Source: Pseudoalteromonas sp. FUC4 (GTDB lineage: Bacteria > Pseudomonadota > Gammaproteobacteria > Enterobacterales > Alteromonadaceae). Taken from it: DNA of 64,000 nt. How positions within the stretch are numbered: the first letter of the stretch is position 1; each line of letters begins with the position of its first letter. Shown here in pieces: positions 55,490 to 64,000 of the stretch. Where the stretch lies: positions 135,987 to 199,986 of the forward strand of contig NZ_SEUI01000004.1 of NCBI RefSeq assembly GCF_008370255.1. The letters are read 5' to 3'. The notes beneath the pieces are model-generated. The model made no database searches and had not been told where the DNA came from. It was given only the letters and a program-made list of their open reading frames with translations. Made by a program: the position numbers and the translations under genes.

Positions 55490-57631
55490 TTAAAAGTTGT
55501 AGCTTAGCTCTACGCCGTAACTACGTGGTTTATTAGGTTGGCGCGCAAGTTCAGTAATCCCATCGCCATATAAAAATATATCTTCAATGGCACGCTCATC
55601 AGTGAGGTTGTCTACGTAAACTTGCACTGTCCATTGCTCAGATTTAATGCCAACCCCGGCATTAAGGTAGGTGTAGCGTGATGACTCTACATCTGGAATA
55701 TCAATGCTGAAGGTTTTAGGCCCTTCTATTAATACCTCCGCGCGGGAAAACAGTGACCACTGGCCGTTTAATTGCGTATTATGATTGGCCGATATGCTGT
55801 AGTTGTATTCAGGGACCCAAAACTGTGGTCTGCCAGTAAGCTCAGGGCGCAGTGCAAAGCTTTTTATTTCTGAATCAATAATACCTGCGCTTAGGTTTAT
55901 GCTTAAATTGCTGGTGGCTGCATAGGCCGCTTCTAGCTCTAAGCCTTTGGTTTGCACTTCATCAATTGATAGATTTTCGAGGGTGTATGTATCTACATTA
56001 AATTGCGTAAATTGAGCATCGTCTTGGTCAATAATAAACGCAGCTCCATTAAGGGTTAATTTGCTACCAAACAAAGACGTTTTAAAACCCATTTCGTAGC
56101 TATCAGACACTTCTTGATCAAAGGTACGGCTAATTCCTTCTGCAGGCTCATTAAAGCCGCCACTTCTAAATCCGTGCGAATAACCCGTATAAAGTAAAAA
56201 GTCATCCGTAACTTGGTATCCTAAAGTTACTTTTGGCTGTAGTTGGCTAAACGACTTTTTAGCGTAAGTATCTGTTTTATTAGTTGGGTCAAACGACTCG
56301 CGAGTATCGTGATCGTAACGTAGTGCACCGGTTAGCTCTAACTTCGAGGTAATATCGTAGTTAAATTGCCCCGCAAGAGCCCACGCATCACTGCTGTTAT
56401 TATCGATAATAGATAAGTAAGGTTCATCGTTTGCAAAGTCTTTACGGGTGAGTATTTGTGCATCCGTAAAGTCATCATAAAAAAGTACCGCAGTGTCGCG
56501 GTCGCGCTGTTGATAAAATGCCGACACAGACCATCTAAACTCCTGATCTGACTGAGATATAAATCGAGACTCAACAGTTAACGATTCAATGTCGTATAAT
56601 CCCTCAGTACCAAACGGTGCTCTAAAAAAACCGTCTTCGTCAATAAAGGTTGCATCAGCTGAGTAGTCGCCATCGTAAAAATGTTCATTTTCAGAATTGC
56701 TGTAAGCGGTAACAAATTCAAATTTACCTAAATCGTAATGTTGCGTCAGCTTAGCGCTTAGCTCATATACATCACGCTCATCTTCGTTAATAATATTTTG
56801 TGAGGTATTAATAGAGAAGTCTTCAATGGTGTCATCGTTTACTCTTTGATAGTAAGCAAAACCTGCTTCGCTTGACGTGTATTTACCTTTAAGGTTTATT
56901 GATGTGTCTTCAGTCAATTCAAATTCTAATTGCGAAAATACAGATTGTTCTTTTAATGGATCGGCTTTATCGCCCGTGTAAGTATTTTTAATAAGGCCAT
57001 CGGTATCTTTTATATAACCACCGGCTCTAAAATAAGCTGTGTTTTCATCATTTAACGACCCTGATACAACCGCATTTAGGTTATAGGTATTGCCGTTACC
57101 AATTGATCCTTTAACTCTACCTTCAAAGTCTTCAATAGGTTTTTTTGTCGTAATAATAATCGCGCCACCAATAGCGCCTCTACCGTACAGTGCGCCTTGC
57201 GCGCCACGCATAACTTCAATGCGCTCAATATCTACTAAGTCTTGGTTAATAAACTCTAAATCGGGGGCGGTTACACCATCAACAACAAACGCCAGTGGCG
57301 GATCGCCTACTTGCGGTGTAATTAACCCTCGAATAGTTATGCGCGCAAGGCCGGGTCTAAAGTTATCAAGTTGCGATAGATTAGGCGTTAAATTAGCAAC
57401 ATCACGAAAGCTGGTAATACGAGATTTTTCAATCGTATCGGCGCTAAAGGCGGTAACAGAGTCTGGCACGTTTTGAATTGACTCAACACGTCCTCGAGAG
57501 ATAACAGAAATTTTTTCGATAGTGTTAGCTGTATTATTTTGTTCTTGTGCATTAACGTGTGACAAGCACGATAAACTCACCGCCGATGCTAAAAGCGTTT
57601 TATGGAATTTTGTTCTATTGTATCTGCTCAT
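55490..57631 (-). CDS. TonB-dependent outer-membrane receptor
   Basis: The 713-residue protein has a signal peptide (about 1-28, ending NA), a possible TonB box (EKISVISR, residues 43-50), a plug domain (about 55-165: VPDSVTAFSADTIEKSRITSFRDVANLTPN, RGLITPQ, RIEVMRGAQGALYGRGAIGGAI) and a 22-strand-type barrel ending in an aromatic (SYNF). It imports an unknown ligand. Divergence from an Lrp/AsnC gene and the downstream DUF917 gene suggest a nutrient, not a siderophore. No Fur box was noticed upstream. Confidence 0.92.
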   Translation of the reverse strand: MSRYNRTKFHKTLLASAVSLSCLSHVNAQEQNNTANTIEKISVISRGRVESIQNVPDSVTAFSADTIEKSRITSFRDVANLTPNLSQLDNFRPGLARITIRGLITPQVGDPPLAFVVDGVTAPDLEFINQDLVDIERIEVMRGAQGALYGRGAIGGAIIITTKKPIEDFEGRVKGSIGNGNTYNLNAVVSGSLNDENTAYFRAGGYIKDTDGLIKNTYTGDKADPLKEQSVFSQLEFELTEDTSINLKGKYTSSEAGFAYYQRVNDDTIEDFSINTSQNIINEDERDVYELSAKLTQHYDLGKFEFVTAYSNSENEHFYDGDYSADATFIDEDGFFRAPFGTEGLYDIESLTVESRFISQSDQEFRWSVSAFYQQRDRDTAVLFYDDFTDAQILTRKDFANDEPYLSIIDNNSSDAWALAGQFNYDITSKLELTGALRYDHDTRESFDPTNKTDTYAKKSFSQLQPKVTLGYQVTDDFLLYTGYSHGFRSGGFNEPAEGISRTFDQEVSDSYEMGFKTSLFGSKLTLNGAAFIIDQDDAQFTQFNVDTYTLENLSIDEVQTKGLELEAAYAATSNLSINLSAGIIDSEIKSFALRPELTGRPQFWVPEYNYSISANHNTQLNGQWSLFSRAEVLIEGPKTFSIDIPDVESSRYTYLNAGVGIKSEQWTVQVYVDNLTDERAIEDIFLYGDGITELARQPNKPRSYGVELSYNF

Positions 57632-57674
57632 GTTATATGTCCTAATGTCACGACTAAGGTAATGTTTTTAACGT

Positions 57675-57743
57675 ACAAACATTGTCGCTTTTTCAGACAA
57701 AATAATATTTTGTAAAACCTCAAATGAGCACAAACATATTGTG
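57675..57743. promoter_or_regulatory. Three related dyads in the receptor / Lrp-type regulator promoter
   Basis: ACAA-N3-TTGT (57675-57685), ACAAAATA-N-TATTTTGT (57697-57713) and CACAA-N5-TTGTG (57729-57743) share the pattern ACAA..TTGT and are centred at about 57680, 57705 and 57736. Such spaced, AT-rich dyads are expected for an Lrp/AsnC octamer and here lie between the regulator and its probable target. Confidence 0.55.
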
Positions 57744-57826
57744 AAAATATCCAATAGGCGCTAAGTTTTATGTACATTTTGACAAGAGGTTTACAAAATT
57801 AATTATTTTTCAATGTGAAACCAGTT

Positions 57827-58357
57827 ATGAAAAAAACGATAAAAATAGACAGATATAACCAAAAAATATTAGCAATAGTGCATCTTACTGCTGATCTCAC
57901 TAATGTAGAGTTAGCAGAGCGAGTAAACCTTTCTCCCAGCGCTTGTTTTCAACGCGTTAAAGCATTAAAAGAAGCTGGGTATTTTCGTACATTTCATGCC
58001 GATATTAATCTTGAACAAATATGTGAGCATGTGTTTGCCTATATGGAGTTTACTCTTGAGGACAATAATTTAGCTGCTAGACGTAAGTTTTTAGCTGAAA
58101 TACACGATATCCCTGAAATAATGGATTGCATGCAGTTAAGTGGTGATATTGATTATATTTCGTTTTGTTGTTTTGCAGATATTCAGGCGCTTAACGCAAT
58201 GTGCGATAGGTTAACGGGCAGTAGTAATTATACGATTAAAAAATTAACCACACGTATCGTGCTTGAGCGAGCCAAGTTCTTTTTAGGCTACCCGCTTGAA
58301 AAGCTAAGATGGCGAGACGAAATGAAAATAGAAGAAGACGAACAAGGCGCTGATTAG
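57827..58357 (+). CDS. Lrp/AsnC-family transcriptional regulator
   Basis: The 176-residue regulator has an N-terminal helix-turn-helix (about 6-60: DRYNQKILAIV, LTNVELAERVNLSPSACFQRVKALKEAGYF) and a C-terminal RAM ligand/oligomer domain (HVFAYMEFTLED to VLERAK). I chose the ATG at 57827; a GTG four codons earlier (57815) is equally in frame and neither has a strong ribosome-binding site. It is divergent from the TonB-dependent receptor and convergent with the permease. It probably controls both. Confidence 0.88.
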   Translation: MKKTIKIDRYNQKILAIVHLTADLTNVELAERVNLSPSACFQRVKALKEAGYFRTFHADINLEQICEHVFAYMEFTLEDNNLAARRKFLAEIHDIPEIMDCMQLSGDIDYISFCCFADIQALNAMCDRLTGSSNYTIKKLTTRIVLERAKFFLGYPLEKLRWRDEMKIEEDEQGAD

Positions 58358-58369
58358 CGCCTTGATTAG

Positions 58370-59647
58370 TTATAAGTGCTTATCAACTGGTTTTGGCTTA
58401 ATTACCTTTACAAAAAAAGTATAAATAATTGCGGTTAAAATAATGGCATCAATAACAGTAATGCCACTCAATGACACGTTAAATATTGCCCCATTACACA
58501 CAGCAAATGCCGCACCTACAAACCAAGCCGTAAATGCAGGTACCGAAAAGCGCGCGTTATTAGTAAGCGTACTGGCGTTGTACGCATCAGGCTTTATGAA
58601 TAATGCATCAACAATAATAACGCCTGCAACGGGCACAAAAATATCTGACAAAAATGCTAAAAAGCTAATAAACATATCTAAAATATTTATAAATGCCGCG
58701 CCAATTCCTACTAGCCCTAATAAAACAATAACCCACTTTTTATGCCAGTACGGAAAAGTTGCTTCTACACTGAGTGCGGTACTGTATAAGTTTAGTGAAT
58801 TTAAAATCCAACTTCCTGCAATCACAATAAAAAAAGCCGAAAACCCTAGGTTGAGCGCAAGCATTAAACTGAGTATTTCTGTTTCTTGCATGGCGGCTGC
58901 TGCAAATACAGCTACAAAAATAACGAGCAGTTCAATAATCATATAAGCAATAAAAGAGGTGTATATGCCGCCACGTTTTTGTTTAGAAAAACGGGTTATA
59001 TCGGGCAAGATAATTGCGCCAATAATAACGCCACCAACAATAGCGGCTACACCATCTTCAAGTGATAAGTCTGCTGACTTTTCTAAATTAATAAAATCAA
59101 TAAATGGCATGTTATCTAATGCGCCAAATAGCATCATAGCGGTGACCGCAGCCAAAATAGGGATCATGATAGAGGCCAGCACATTAATAGCTTTAAATCC
59201 GTATAATGTGGTTATGAGCATGGCGCAGCCAGCAGCTATATCAATTGGCCATTCAGGCATAATAATATTAAATTCAGCGCTCAGTAGACGTACTACTGCA
59301 TTCGAAAACAAGTCAATATTTACTCCAAACCAGCCAATTAATGACAAAGCAAAAGCTATATTTACAATGCCAGCACCTGCATTACCAAAGGCTATTTTTA
59401 CTAACAGATAAGAGCTTAAGCGGCTTTTTACACCTATTGTGCCCATGGCACCGCCAATTACGGTTAAAATGATAGATCCAATGACTAACGCCCAAAGTGT
59501 ATTACTCACAGTTGAACTTTGATGAATTTCTAAGCCGGTTATAAATGTGGGTAATGAAAAGCTTAGCATTGCAGCAATTGCGGCAATACGTGGCCAAGCA
59601 ACTTGTTCGTTTGTGCATATGGCGTGGGGATCTTTCTCGTTGGGCAT
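58370..59647 (-). CDS. NCS1-family (CodB-like) cytosine/purine-type permease
   Basis: The 425-residue inner-membrane protein has about twelve membrane segments. The opening (VAWPRIAAIAAMLSFSLPTFITGLEI), GWFGVNIDLFSNAV and GVIIGAIILPDITRFSKQKRGG are typical of CodB-type NCS1 transporters, which carry cytosine, purines or, in the sister Mhp1 group, hydantoins. The ligand cannot be fixed. It is convergent with the Lrp-type gene. No cytosine deaminase is present, so the name CodB should not be taken literally. Confidence 0.85.
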   Translation of the reverse strand: MPNEKDPHAICTNEQVAWPRIAAIAAMLSFSLPTFITGLEIHQSSTVSNTLWALVIGSIILTVIGGAMGTIGVKSRLSSYLLVKIAFGNAGAGIVNIAFALSLIGWFGVNIDLFSNAVVRLLSAEFNIIMPEWPIDIAAGCAMLITTLYGFKAINVLASIMIPILAAVTAMMLFGALDNMPFIDFINLEKSADLSLEDGVAAIVGGVIIGAIILPDITRFSKQKRGGIYTSFIAYMIIELLVIFVAVFAAAAMQETEILSLMLALNLGFSAFFIVIAGSWILNSLNLYSTALSVEATFPYWHKKWVIVLLGLVGIGAAFINILDMFISFLAFLSDIFVPVAGVIIVDALFIKPDAYNASTLTNNARFSVPAFTAWFVGAAFAVCNGAIFNVSLSGITVIDAIILTAIIYTFFVKVIKPKPVDKHL

Positions 59648-59814
59648 TACCTGTTCTCTTATTTTTATATCTTTAATATTACTATACGCTGCTGGCGTGC
59701 AAAATTTTCTATTATTGGTGTGGTATTCAAAAGATTAGGTTTAAAAAAATGGCTGTAAAAAAATATTATTTTGTTAAGTTGATAACCCTTTTTGAGGTGA
59801 ATAAAATCCAGCGC

Positions 59815-59840
59815 AAAAAAAACCGCCAAACTGGCGGTTA
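59815..59840 (-). terminator. Terminator of the sugar-use operon
   Basis: On the minus strand AACCGCCA / TGGCGGTT with a short loop is followed by a run of T residues, 39 bases after the epimerase stop. Confidence 0.88.
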
Positions 59841-59879
59841 AAAGGTCTACACAACACTGTAAAAGTTATAACTACATAG

Positions 59880-61079
59880 TTACTTTAATAGTTCGAGCAC
59901 ATCAAAGCAGGCACCCATTGTATGATAATCAGTTTTACCTATTGGGCTTTTCATCGTGTCTATTTTTTTATTGTCAGCGGTTAAAATTCTAAACCACGCA
60001 CCGTATTTATGATCAACTAAATGCTGCCACGAATACTGCCAAATTTTGTCGTACCATTGCTGATATTTTTCATCCCCTGTTGCTTGATAAAGATAGGCTG
60101 CACAACACAGAGTTTCGGCTTGAACCCAAAAGTACTTATCGTCATCGCAAATAGTTTTATCAGGAGCAAAGCCGTAGCAAATACCGCCGTGTTTTTTATC
60201 CCACGCTACATTTATTGAGTTATCAAATAAGGCTTGAGCGCGTTCAATAAGCCATTTTTGTGGCTTATGCTTATTTAAAAACATAAGCAGTTTTGACCAC
60301 TCTGTTTGATGGCCAGGTTGAAAGCCCCACGGGCGAAATAAATTTTTAGGATCATCTTTGTTGTACTCTAAATCGACCTGCCAATTTATATCGTAATGCT
60401 CCCAGATTAATCCGCCCATTAAATTAGCTTGGCGATTAACCATGTTGTCGGCAAGTGTGAGCGCACGGTTTAAAAATATCTCGTCTTTTGTGGCTTCATA
60501 GGCGGCAATAAGTGCTTCGCAAGTGTGCATGTTGGCATTTTGGCCGCGGTATGAATCACATTGTGTGAAGTTGCTGTTGTGCTGATCTTTATATAAACCG
60601 GCTTTTGCATCCCAAAAATGTGTTTCCATTGTTTGAAATGTATCGTTGAGGTATTCGCGCGCCTCTGTAACGCCTGCGCGGTACGCCCAGCTGTACGCTA
60701 AAATAACAAATGCAAAGCCATAGCAATGATTGGTGTTATCAAGCACGGTTGCTTGGCCGTTTTCAACTTTTAATAACCAGTTGTAGCCGCCTGTTTGCTC
60801 AACAAGGTGATGCTTACGAATAAACTCAATCCCCGATTTAACACGGTTTAGGTACTTTTCGTCATTAAAGGTTTGATACGCGCGTGCATAGTTAAATACA
60901 AAACGGGTAGAGCTTACTAAATGGCGTGTTTGTTTATCAAATACCTCACCATTATCAGAAAAGTTTTGGTAAAAACCACCGTGTTCGTCGTCAATATTTG
61001 GCTCATAAAACGCTAACGTGTCGCTAATGTGCTGCGTTAAAAACTCACGGCTTTTAAAGTTATCAGGTGTACTTTTCAT
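59880..61079 (-). CDS. AGE-family sugar epimerase/isomerase
   Basis: This 399-residue alpha/alpha-barrel enzyme is of the N-acylglucosamine 2-epimerase superfamily, which also includes mannose isomerase and YihS-type enzymes. Conserved barrel histidines and arginines appear in HLVSSTRFVFNYA, GQNANMHTCEALIAAYEA, WGFQPGHQTEWSKLL and KTDYHTMGACFD. It has no signal peptide. Its start overlaps the kinase stop by four bases. With a sugar kinase and a glycosidase in the operon, isomerisation of mannose to fructose is the likeliest reaction; glucose or N-acyl sugars cannot be excluded. Confidence 0.88.
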   Translation of the reverse strand: MKSTPDNFKSREFLTQHISDTLAFYEPNIDDEHGGFYQNFSDNGEVFDKQTRHLVSSTRFVFNYARAYQTFNDEKYLNRVKSGIEFIRKHHLVEQTGGYNWLLKVENGQATVLDNTNHCYGFAFVILAYSWAYRAGVTEAREYLNDTFQTMETHFWDAKAGLYKDQHNSNFTQCDSYRGQNANMHTCEALIAAYEATKDEIFLNRALTLADNMVNRQANLMGGLIWEHYDINWQVDLEYNKDDPKNLFRPWGFQPGHQTEWSKLLMFLNKHKPQKWLIERAQALFDNSINVAWDKKHGGICYGFAPDKTICDDDKYFWVQAETLCCAAYLYQATGDEKYQQWYDKIWQYSWQHLVDHKYGAWFRILTADNKKIDTMKSPIGKTDYHTMGACFDVLELLK

Positions 61080-62053
61080 AGTTCGCTCCTAAAATCGTGT
61101 AGAGACTTTTGGTTAGGTAGGGAGTTAAATGCCCCTTTGTAAGATGCGGCATGGGCACCACATAACGAAGCAAATTCAAAAATAGTTGTTAGTGTTTCGG
61201 GCGTGTTGCAAAGCTCGCTAAAAGAGCTGGGTGTCAGGTTTTGTAAGCCTAGTTGATACAGCAATCCACCTACAAACGCATCTCCTGCAGCGGTGGCATC
61301 AACCATAGTAACCTTTTTAGGGTGAAGCGTTTGCTTGGCATTTTTTGTATACCAATGCATAGGGTTGCCTGCATCGGTAACTACAAATAGCTCACAACCG
61401 TTATTAAGTGTTTGGGTAATAAACTCATTGCTCGATTGCTCACCCGCTAAGTATTCAAGCTCTTCTTTTGAGGCTTTAATAATTGAGCAGTCTTTTAATA
61501 ACGGTAAAATATGCTTGCGAGGGTTGGCATCGCTTGGCCATAAATTGAGGCGCAAGTTAATATCAAAGCTCACAATTGAATTATTTTGTTTTGCAAATTT
61601 AACACCGTAAGCGGTGGTGTTTCTGATGTTTTTTTCGGTTAATGTGTTTGAGCAAATATGAAAAATATCGCATTGCTCAAACCATTCGCGACTAAAGTCA
61701 TCGTTACTAAAGTGCAAATCGGCGGTGTTATCACGGTAAAACTCAAACGTGCGATCGCCATCGTTATCGAGTGATACAAACGCGAGAGCTGTTTTTGCTT
61801 GGTTGGTAAAACGCATAAAGTCGGTTTTTACACCTTGCTCTTTTAATGCATTATGTAAAAAGTCGCCAAAGCTATCAGTGCTTAGCATTCCTGCAAAGTA
61901 GGCATTACCGCCTAGCTTTGCAATGGCAACGCTTACGTTTGCAGGCGCACCGCCTGCAAACTTTGTAAACGCTTCGTGTTCGTTGCTGTTTTGGCTTAAT
62001 TTATTTGAAAGTAAATCAACCAGTACTTCACCAAAGCATATTGTGTGTTTCAT
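61076..62053 (-). CDS. PfkB-family sugar kinase (fructokinase-like)
   Basis: The 325-residue kinase has the PfkB opening (CFGEVLVDLL), the glycine-rich signature FAGGAPANVSVAIAKLGG and the C-terminal DATAAGDAFVGGLLYQL with the catalytic aspartate and anion hole. The fructokinase reading is supported by DTSDF-type substrate loops and by its place before an AGE-family epimerase. It begins 16 bases after the glycosidase stop. Confidence 0.9.
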   Translation of the reverse strand: MKHTICFGEVLVDLLSNKLSQNSNEHEAFTKFAGGAPANVSVAIAKLGGNAYFAGMLSTDSFGDFLHNALKEQGVKTDFMRFTNQAKTALAFVSLDNDGDRTFEFYRDNTADLHFSNDDFSREWFEQCDIFHICSNTLTEKNIRNTTAYGVKFAKQNNSIVSFDINLRLNLWPSDANPRKHILPLLKDCSIIKASKEELEYLAGEQSSNEFITQTLNNGCELFVVTDAGNPMHWYTKNAKQTLHPKKVTMVDATAAGDAFVGGLLYQLGLQNLTPSSFSELCNTPETLTTIFEFASLCGAHAASYKGAFNSLPNQKSLHDFRSEL

Positions 62054-62069
62054 GATCTTGCCTTAGTTG

Positions 62070-63371
62070 TTAGTCAAGTAGCCAATGTAATGCTATTGCA
62101 GCTGTCCACGAGAAATCTTTACCACCACAGCCTGCACCTGTTTCTGGGTTAAAATATTCGTAGTAGCCTGACTTAACAACTAGGTTGCGAGTGTCATCTT
62201 GAATTTTGTCAGCCGTTGTTGCAAAGCCTGCCTCTTTAAGGCCTATGGCTATCATCCAGTTGATGTGTAACCAAATCGGGCCACGCCAGTAGCGTTGTGG
62301 CTCGTATTTTTCCTCTTTAGGGTGAGTAGATGCCACACTAAATTGGCTCGACTCAATAAAATCTTCGGTGGCTGTATTAATTATTTTAGTTTGCTCATCG
62401 CTTGTTAAACCTGCATATACAGTTAATAGTGCAGCTGATGTTTTAACTTTAGCCAAGCTGTTAGTTAATACATCTCTGCAATAAAAGTACTGGCTTTGTT
62501 CACACCATAAAGTGTTTATGGCTTGCTCTGTTATTTGTAAGCGCTGTGCTAAGTAATCAGTGCGAGTATCGTTTAAGCCAAGTTGTTCACCCATTTTGAG
62601 TAAATCTTTGGTTGCACGGTGTAAAATAGCAATAATACCTAGGTCATTCATTTTATACGGACAGGTTTCGTAAATTACTTTACTGTCAAAGTTGTTACGT
62701 TTAAAAAAGTCTACAAGGTATAAAAAGCGGTCGTATTCACTTTTATGTGGACGCTGAGAAGAATCTACATGACTTGTATCACGGCGCGTATATTCCCAAT
62801 CCACACATGGCACAGCATGAAGAGCGTCATCCCACGATGGGCTGTTATCCATGCCCGATTCCCACGGGTGGTAGGTTACTACTAAGCCTGTTTTTTCAGG
62901 ATCTCGGTCGTTGTACCACCATAAATGATAATCAACTACTTGTGAGAATAACGCTTTAACTTTTTGTTCTGCAAGTGCTTTATCTTTAGCGCTGGCAAGC
63001 ATTTCTTTCATTATAGTGGCGACTACTGGCGGCTGTGAAATAGACGTACTTTTAATTTTTTTATCCGAACCCCATACGTCAGGGCCAGGAAAATAAGTAT
63101 CAGAATCTTTATGAAACAAGATGTGCGGCACCATGCCATCATCCCATTGGCCTGAAAATAACACATCAATTTCTTGCCATGCGCGGCTTTCGTCTGATTT
63201 CATCCAGCCTAGTGCTGTAATGGCTGAATCCCAGTTCCACTGAAACGGGTATAGGCCATGTGTTGGTACTGTATAGCCACCTAAGTCGTTTGCTATAAGT
63301 GTTTTAGTAGCAAGGTCTGCAAGCGATGAAGCCGTTGCTGAGTCAATTTTACCGCTGTTTATAGTAGTCAT
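62070..63371 (-). CDS. GH63-like (MGH1-type) alpha-glycosidase
   Basis: The 433-residue protein without signal peptide starts at the ATG at 63371 (MTTINSG); 35 further residues upstream would be non-conserved. The catalytic alpha/alpha barrel carries GLYPFQWNWDSAITALGW (general acid region), WDDGMVPHI, YHPWESGMDNSPSWDD and YWRGPIWLHINW. This pattern fits cytoplasmic mannosylglycerate or glucosylglycerate hydrolases and related GH63 enzymes. It should cut an imported alpha-linked oligosaccharide or glycoside. It is the first gene of the operon with kinase and epimerase. Confidence 0.85.
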   Translation of the reverse strand: MTTINSGKIDSATASSLADLATKTLIANDLGGYTVPTHGLYPFQWNWDSAITALGWMKSDESRAWQEIDVLFSGQWDDGMVPHILFHKDSDTYFPGPDVWGSDKKIKSTSISQPPVVATIMKEMLASAKDKALAEQKVKALFSQVVDYHLWWYNDRDPEKTGLVVTYHPWESGMDNSPSWDDALHAVPCVDWEYTRRDTSHVDSSQRPHKSEYDRFLYLVDFFKRNNFDSKVIYETCPYKMNDLGIIAILHRATKDLLKMGEQLGLNDTRTDYLAQRLQITEQAINTLWCEQSQYFYCRDVLTNSLAKVKTSAALLTVYAGLTSDEQTKIINTATEDFIESSQFSVASTHPKEEKYEPQRYWRGPIWLHINWMIAIGLKEAGFATTADKIQDDTRNLVVKSGYYEYFNPETGAGCGGKDFSWTAAIALHWLLD

Positions 63372-63567
63372 ATTGGGTGCTCTTTGTGTGTTATTTTCGA
63401 TTTGGATAATATTAAAGCACTCATTATGGGTTGTAAATGTTTTTTTTCTGTGCTTAAATCCTGTTCGAAGTAACAAAAAACTAACATGTTTACTTGATTA
63501 TTTCGGCTTTGCTTAGCCACACTCTAAGTAAATACACACAGACAACTAGCACAATTGGAGAATACCC

Positions 63568-64000
63568 GTGAATAAAACAACGATCGCCTCTATTGTATCT
63601 TTATGCCTTGCACAGGGCGCTTATGCAGCAGAAGAAACTGCACCAGATACAGCAAAAAAAGCTAACAACGTTGAGCGTATTATCGTCTCTGGTACCAGTA
63701 AAGGGCGTGTTATTTCAGACACTCCACAATCAGTAACATCTATTAGTGAAGACGAGCTGGTAAAGCTGTCTTCAAGTAGCCAAGCGGATGTGCTTCGCTA
63801 TATTCCGGGTATTAAAGTGGAAGGCGGTGGCGGTGAAGTCGCTACAAATCTTCAAGTAAGAGGATTACCTTCATCGGGTCAGTTTCAGTTTACGCCACTG
63901 TCGTACGACGGTTCACCTAGTTTGAGTGTTTTTGGTTTAAACTCATCGGCGTTTGATGTGTATTACCGTAATGATTTGGGTATTGAGCGTGTAGAGTTTG
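63568..64000 (+). CDS. TonB-dependent outer-membrane receptor (3' end outside window)
   Basis: The first 144 residues are visible, from a GTG start with TTGGAG seven bases upstream. A signal peptide (about 1-20, ending AYA) is followed by a possible TonB box (ERIIVSG) and the plug domain (TPQSVTSISEDELVKLSSSSQADVLRYIPGIKV, VRGLPSSG, and GIERVEF at the window edge). It is divergent from the GH63-kinase-epimerase operon, so the substrate is probably the glycoside those enzymes break down. Confidence 0.9.
   Translation, partial: MNKTTIASIVSLCLAQGAYAAEETAPDTAKKANNVERIIVSGTSKGRVISDTPQSVTSISEDELVKLSSSSQADVLRYIPGIKVEGGGGEVATNLQVRGLPSSGQFQFTPLSYDGSPSLSVFGLNSSAFDVYYRNDLGIERVEF

Noticed and set aside
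58343-58364. CAAGGCGCT / AGCGCCTTG hairpin at the end of the Lrp-type gene as a terminator
   Set aside because: The stem is perfect but spans the stop codon, and neither strand has a T-run after it; left as an uncertain structure.
58370-59647. Permease called a true cytosine permease (CodB)
   Set aside because: There is no cytosine deaminase nearby and the neighbours point to another ligand, so only the family is named.

Overview
The window is a 64 kb piece of chromosome from a marine gammaproteobacterium of the Alteromonadales, most likely Pseudoalteromonas. This rests on gene order (ftsY-ftsE-ftsX-rpoH, nadC/ampD-ampE-pdhR-aceEF-lpdA, rplU-rpmA-cgtA), AT-leaning codon use, two TonB-dependent receptors and a subtilase with two C-terminal PPC domains. 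No rRNA, tRNA, CRISPR array, prophage or complete insertion sequence was seen. The first gene (ftsY) and the last (a TonB-dependent receptor) run off the window.

Layout. 1-4.2 kb: ftsY with a 45-bp repeat array in its acidic domain, ftsEX, and rpoH behind a perfect CIRCE operator. 4.3-9.1 kb (minus): gpmI, envC, ctpA and a YibQ-type deacetylase. 9.4-11.7 kb (plus): rhodanese, grxC, secB, gpsA, ending in a 25-bp perfect terminator stem. 11.8-16.9 kb: trmL, fieF, and the Cpx envelope-stress locus (cpxR-cpxA-pldB divergent from a Spy/CpxP gene). 17.0-24.0 kb (minus): yacG, type IV pilus genes and coaE in an unusual order, with a probable pilin glycosyltransferase beside pilA. 24.5-34.4 kb: nadC, ampDE and the pyruvate dehydrogenase operon with two PdhR operators. 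34.5-36.6 kb: a DTW-domain RNA modifier, an unknown gene, and a CsrB-family RNA on the minus strand with a GacA/UvrY-type box. 36.7-41.3 kb: an Fbp-type iron(III) ABC transporter and a Dyp-type peroxidase. 41.3-49.3 kb: argR/mdh, a MITE-like palindrome, ispB, rplU-rpmA-cgtA, folA, a small secreted protein, galU and a peroxiredoxin.

49.4-64 kb is more accessory: a secreted subtilase, a YhiN-type flavoprotein, a diguanylate cyclase, then two catabolic islands. The first (54.3-59.6 kb) joins a TonB-dependent receptor, a DUF917 (thiohydantoin desulfurase-like) enzyme, an Lrp/AsnC regulator and a CodB-type permease, with three related operator-like dyads between regulator and receptor. The second (59.9-64 kb) joins a GH63-like glycosidase, a PfkB sugar kinase and an AGE-family epimerase, divergent from another TonB-dependent receptor; together they suggest uptake and breakdown of an alpha-mannoside or alpha-glucoside to fructose 6-phosphate.

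The best candidates for new biology are regulatory wiring (HrcA-type control of the sigma-32 gene; the CsrB RNA) and the DUF917/TonB receptor locus.
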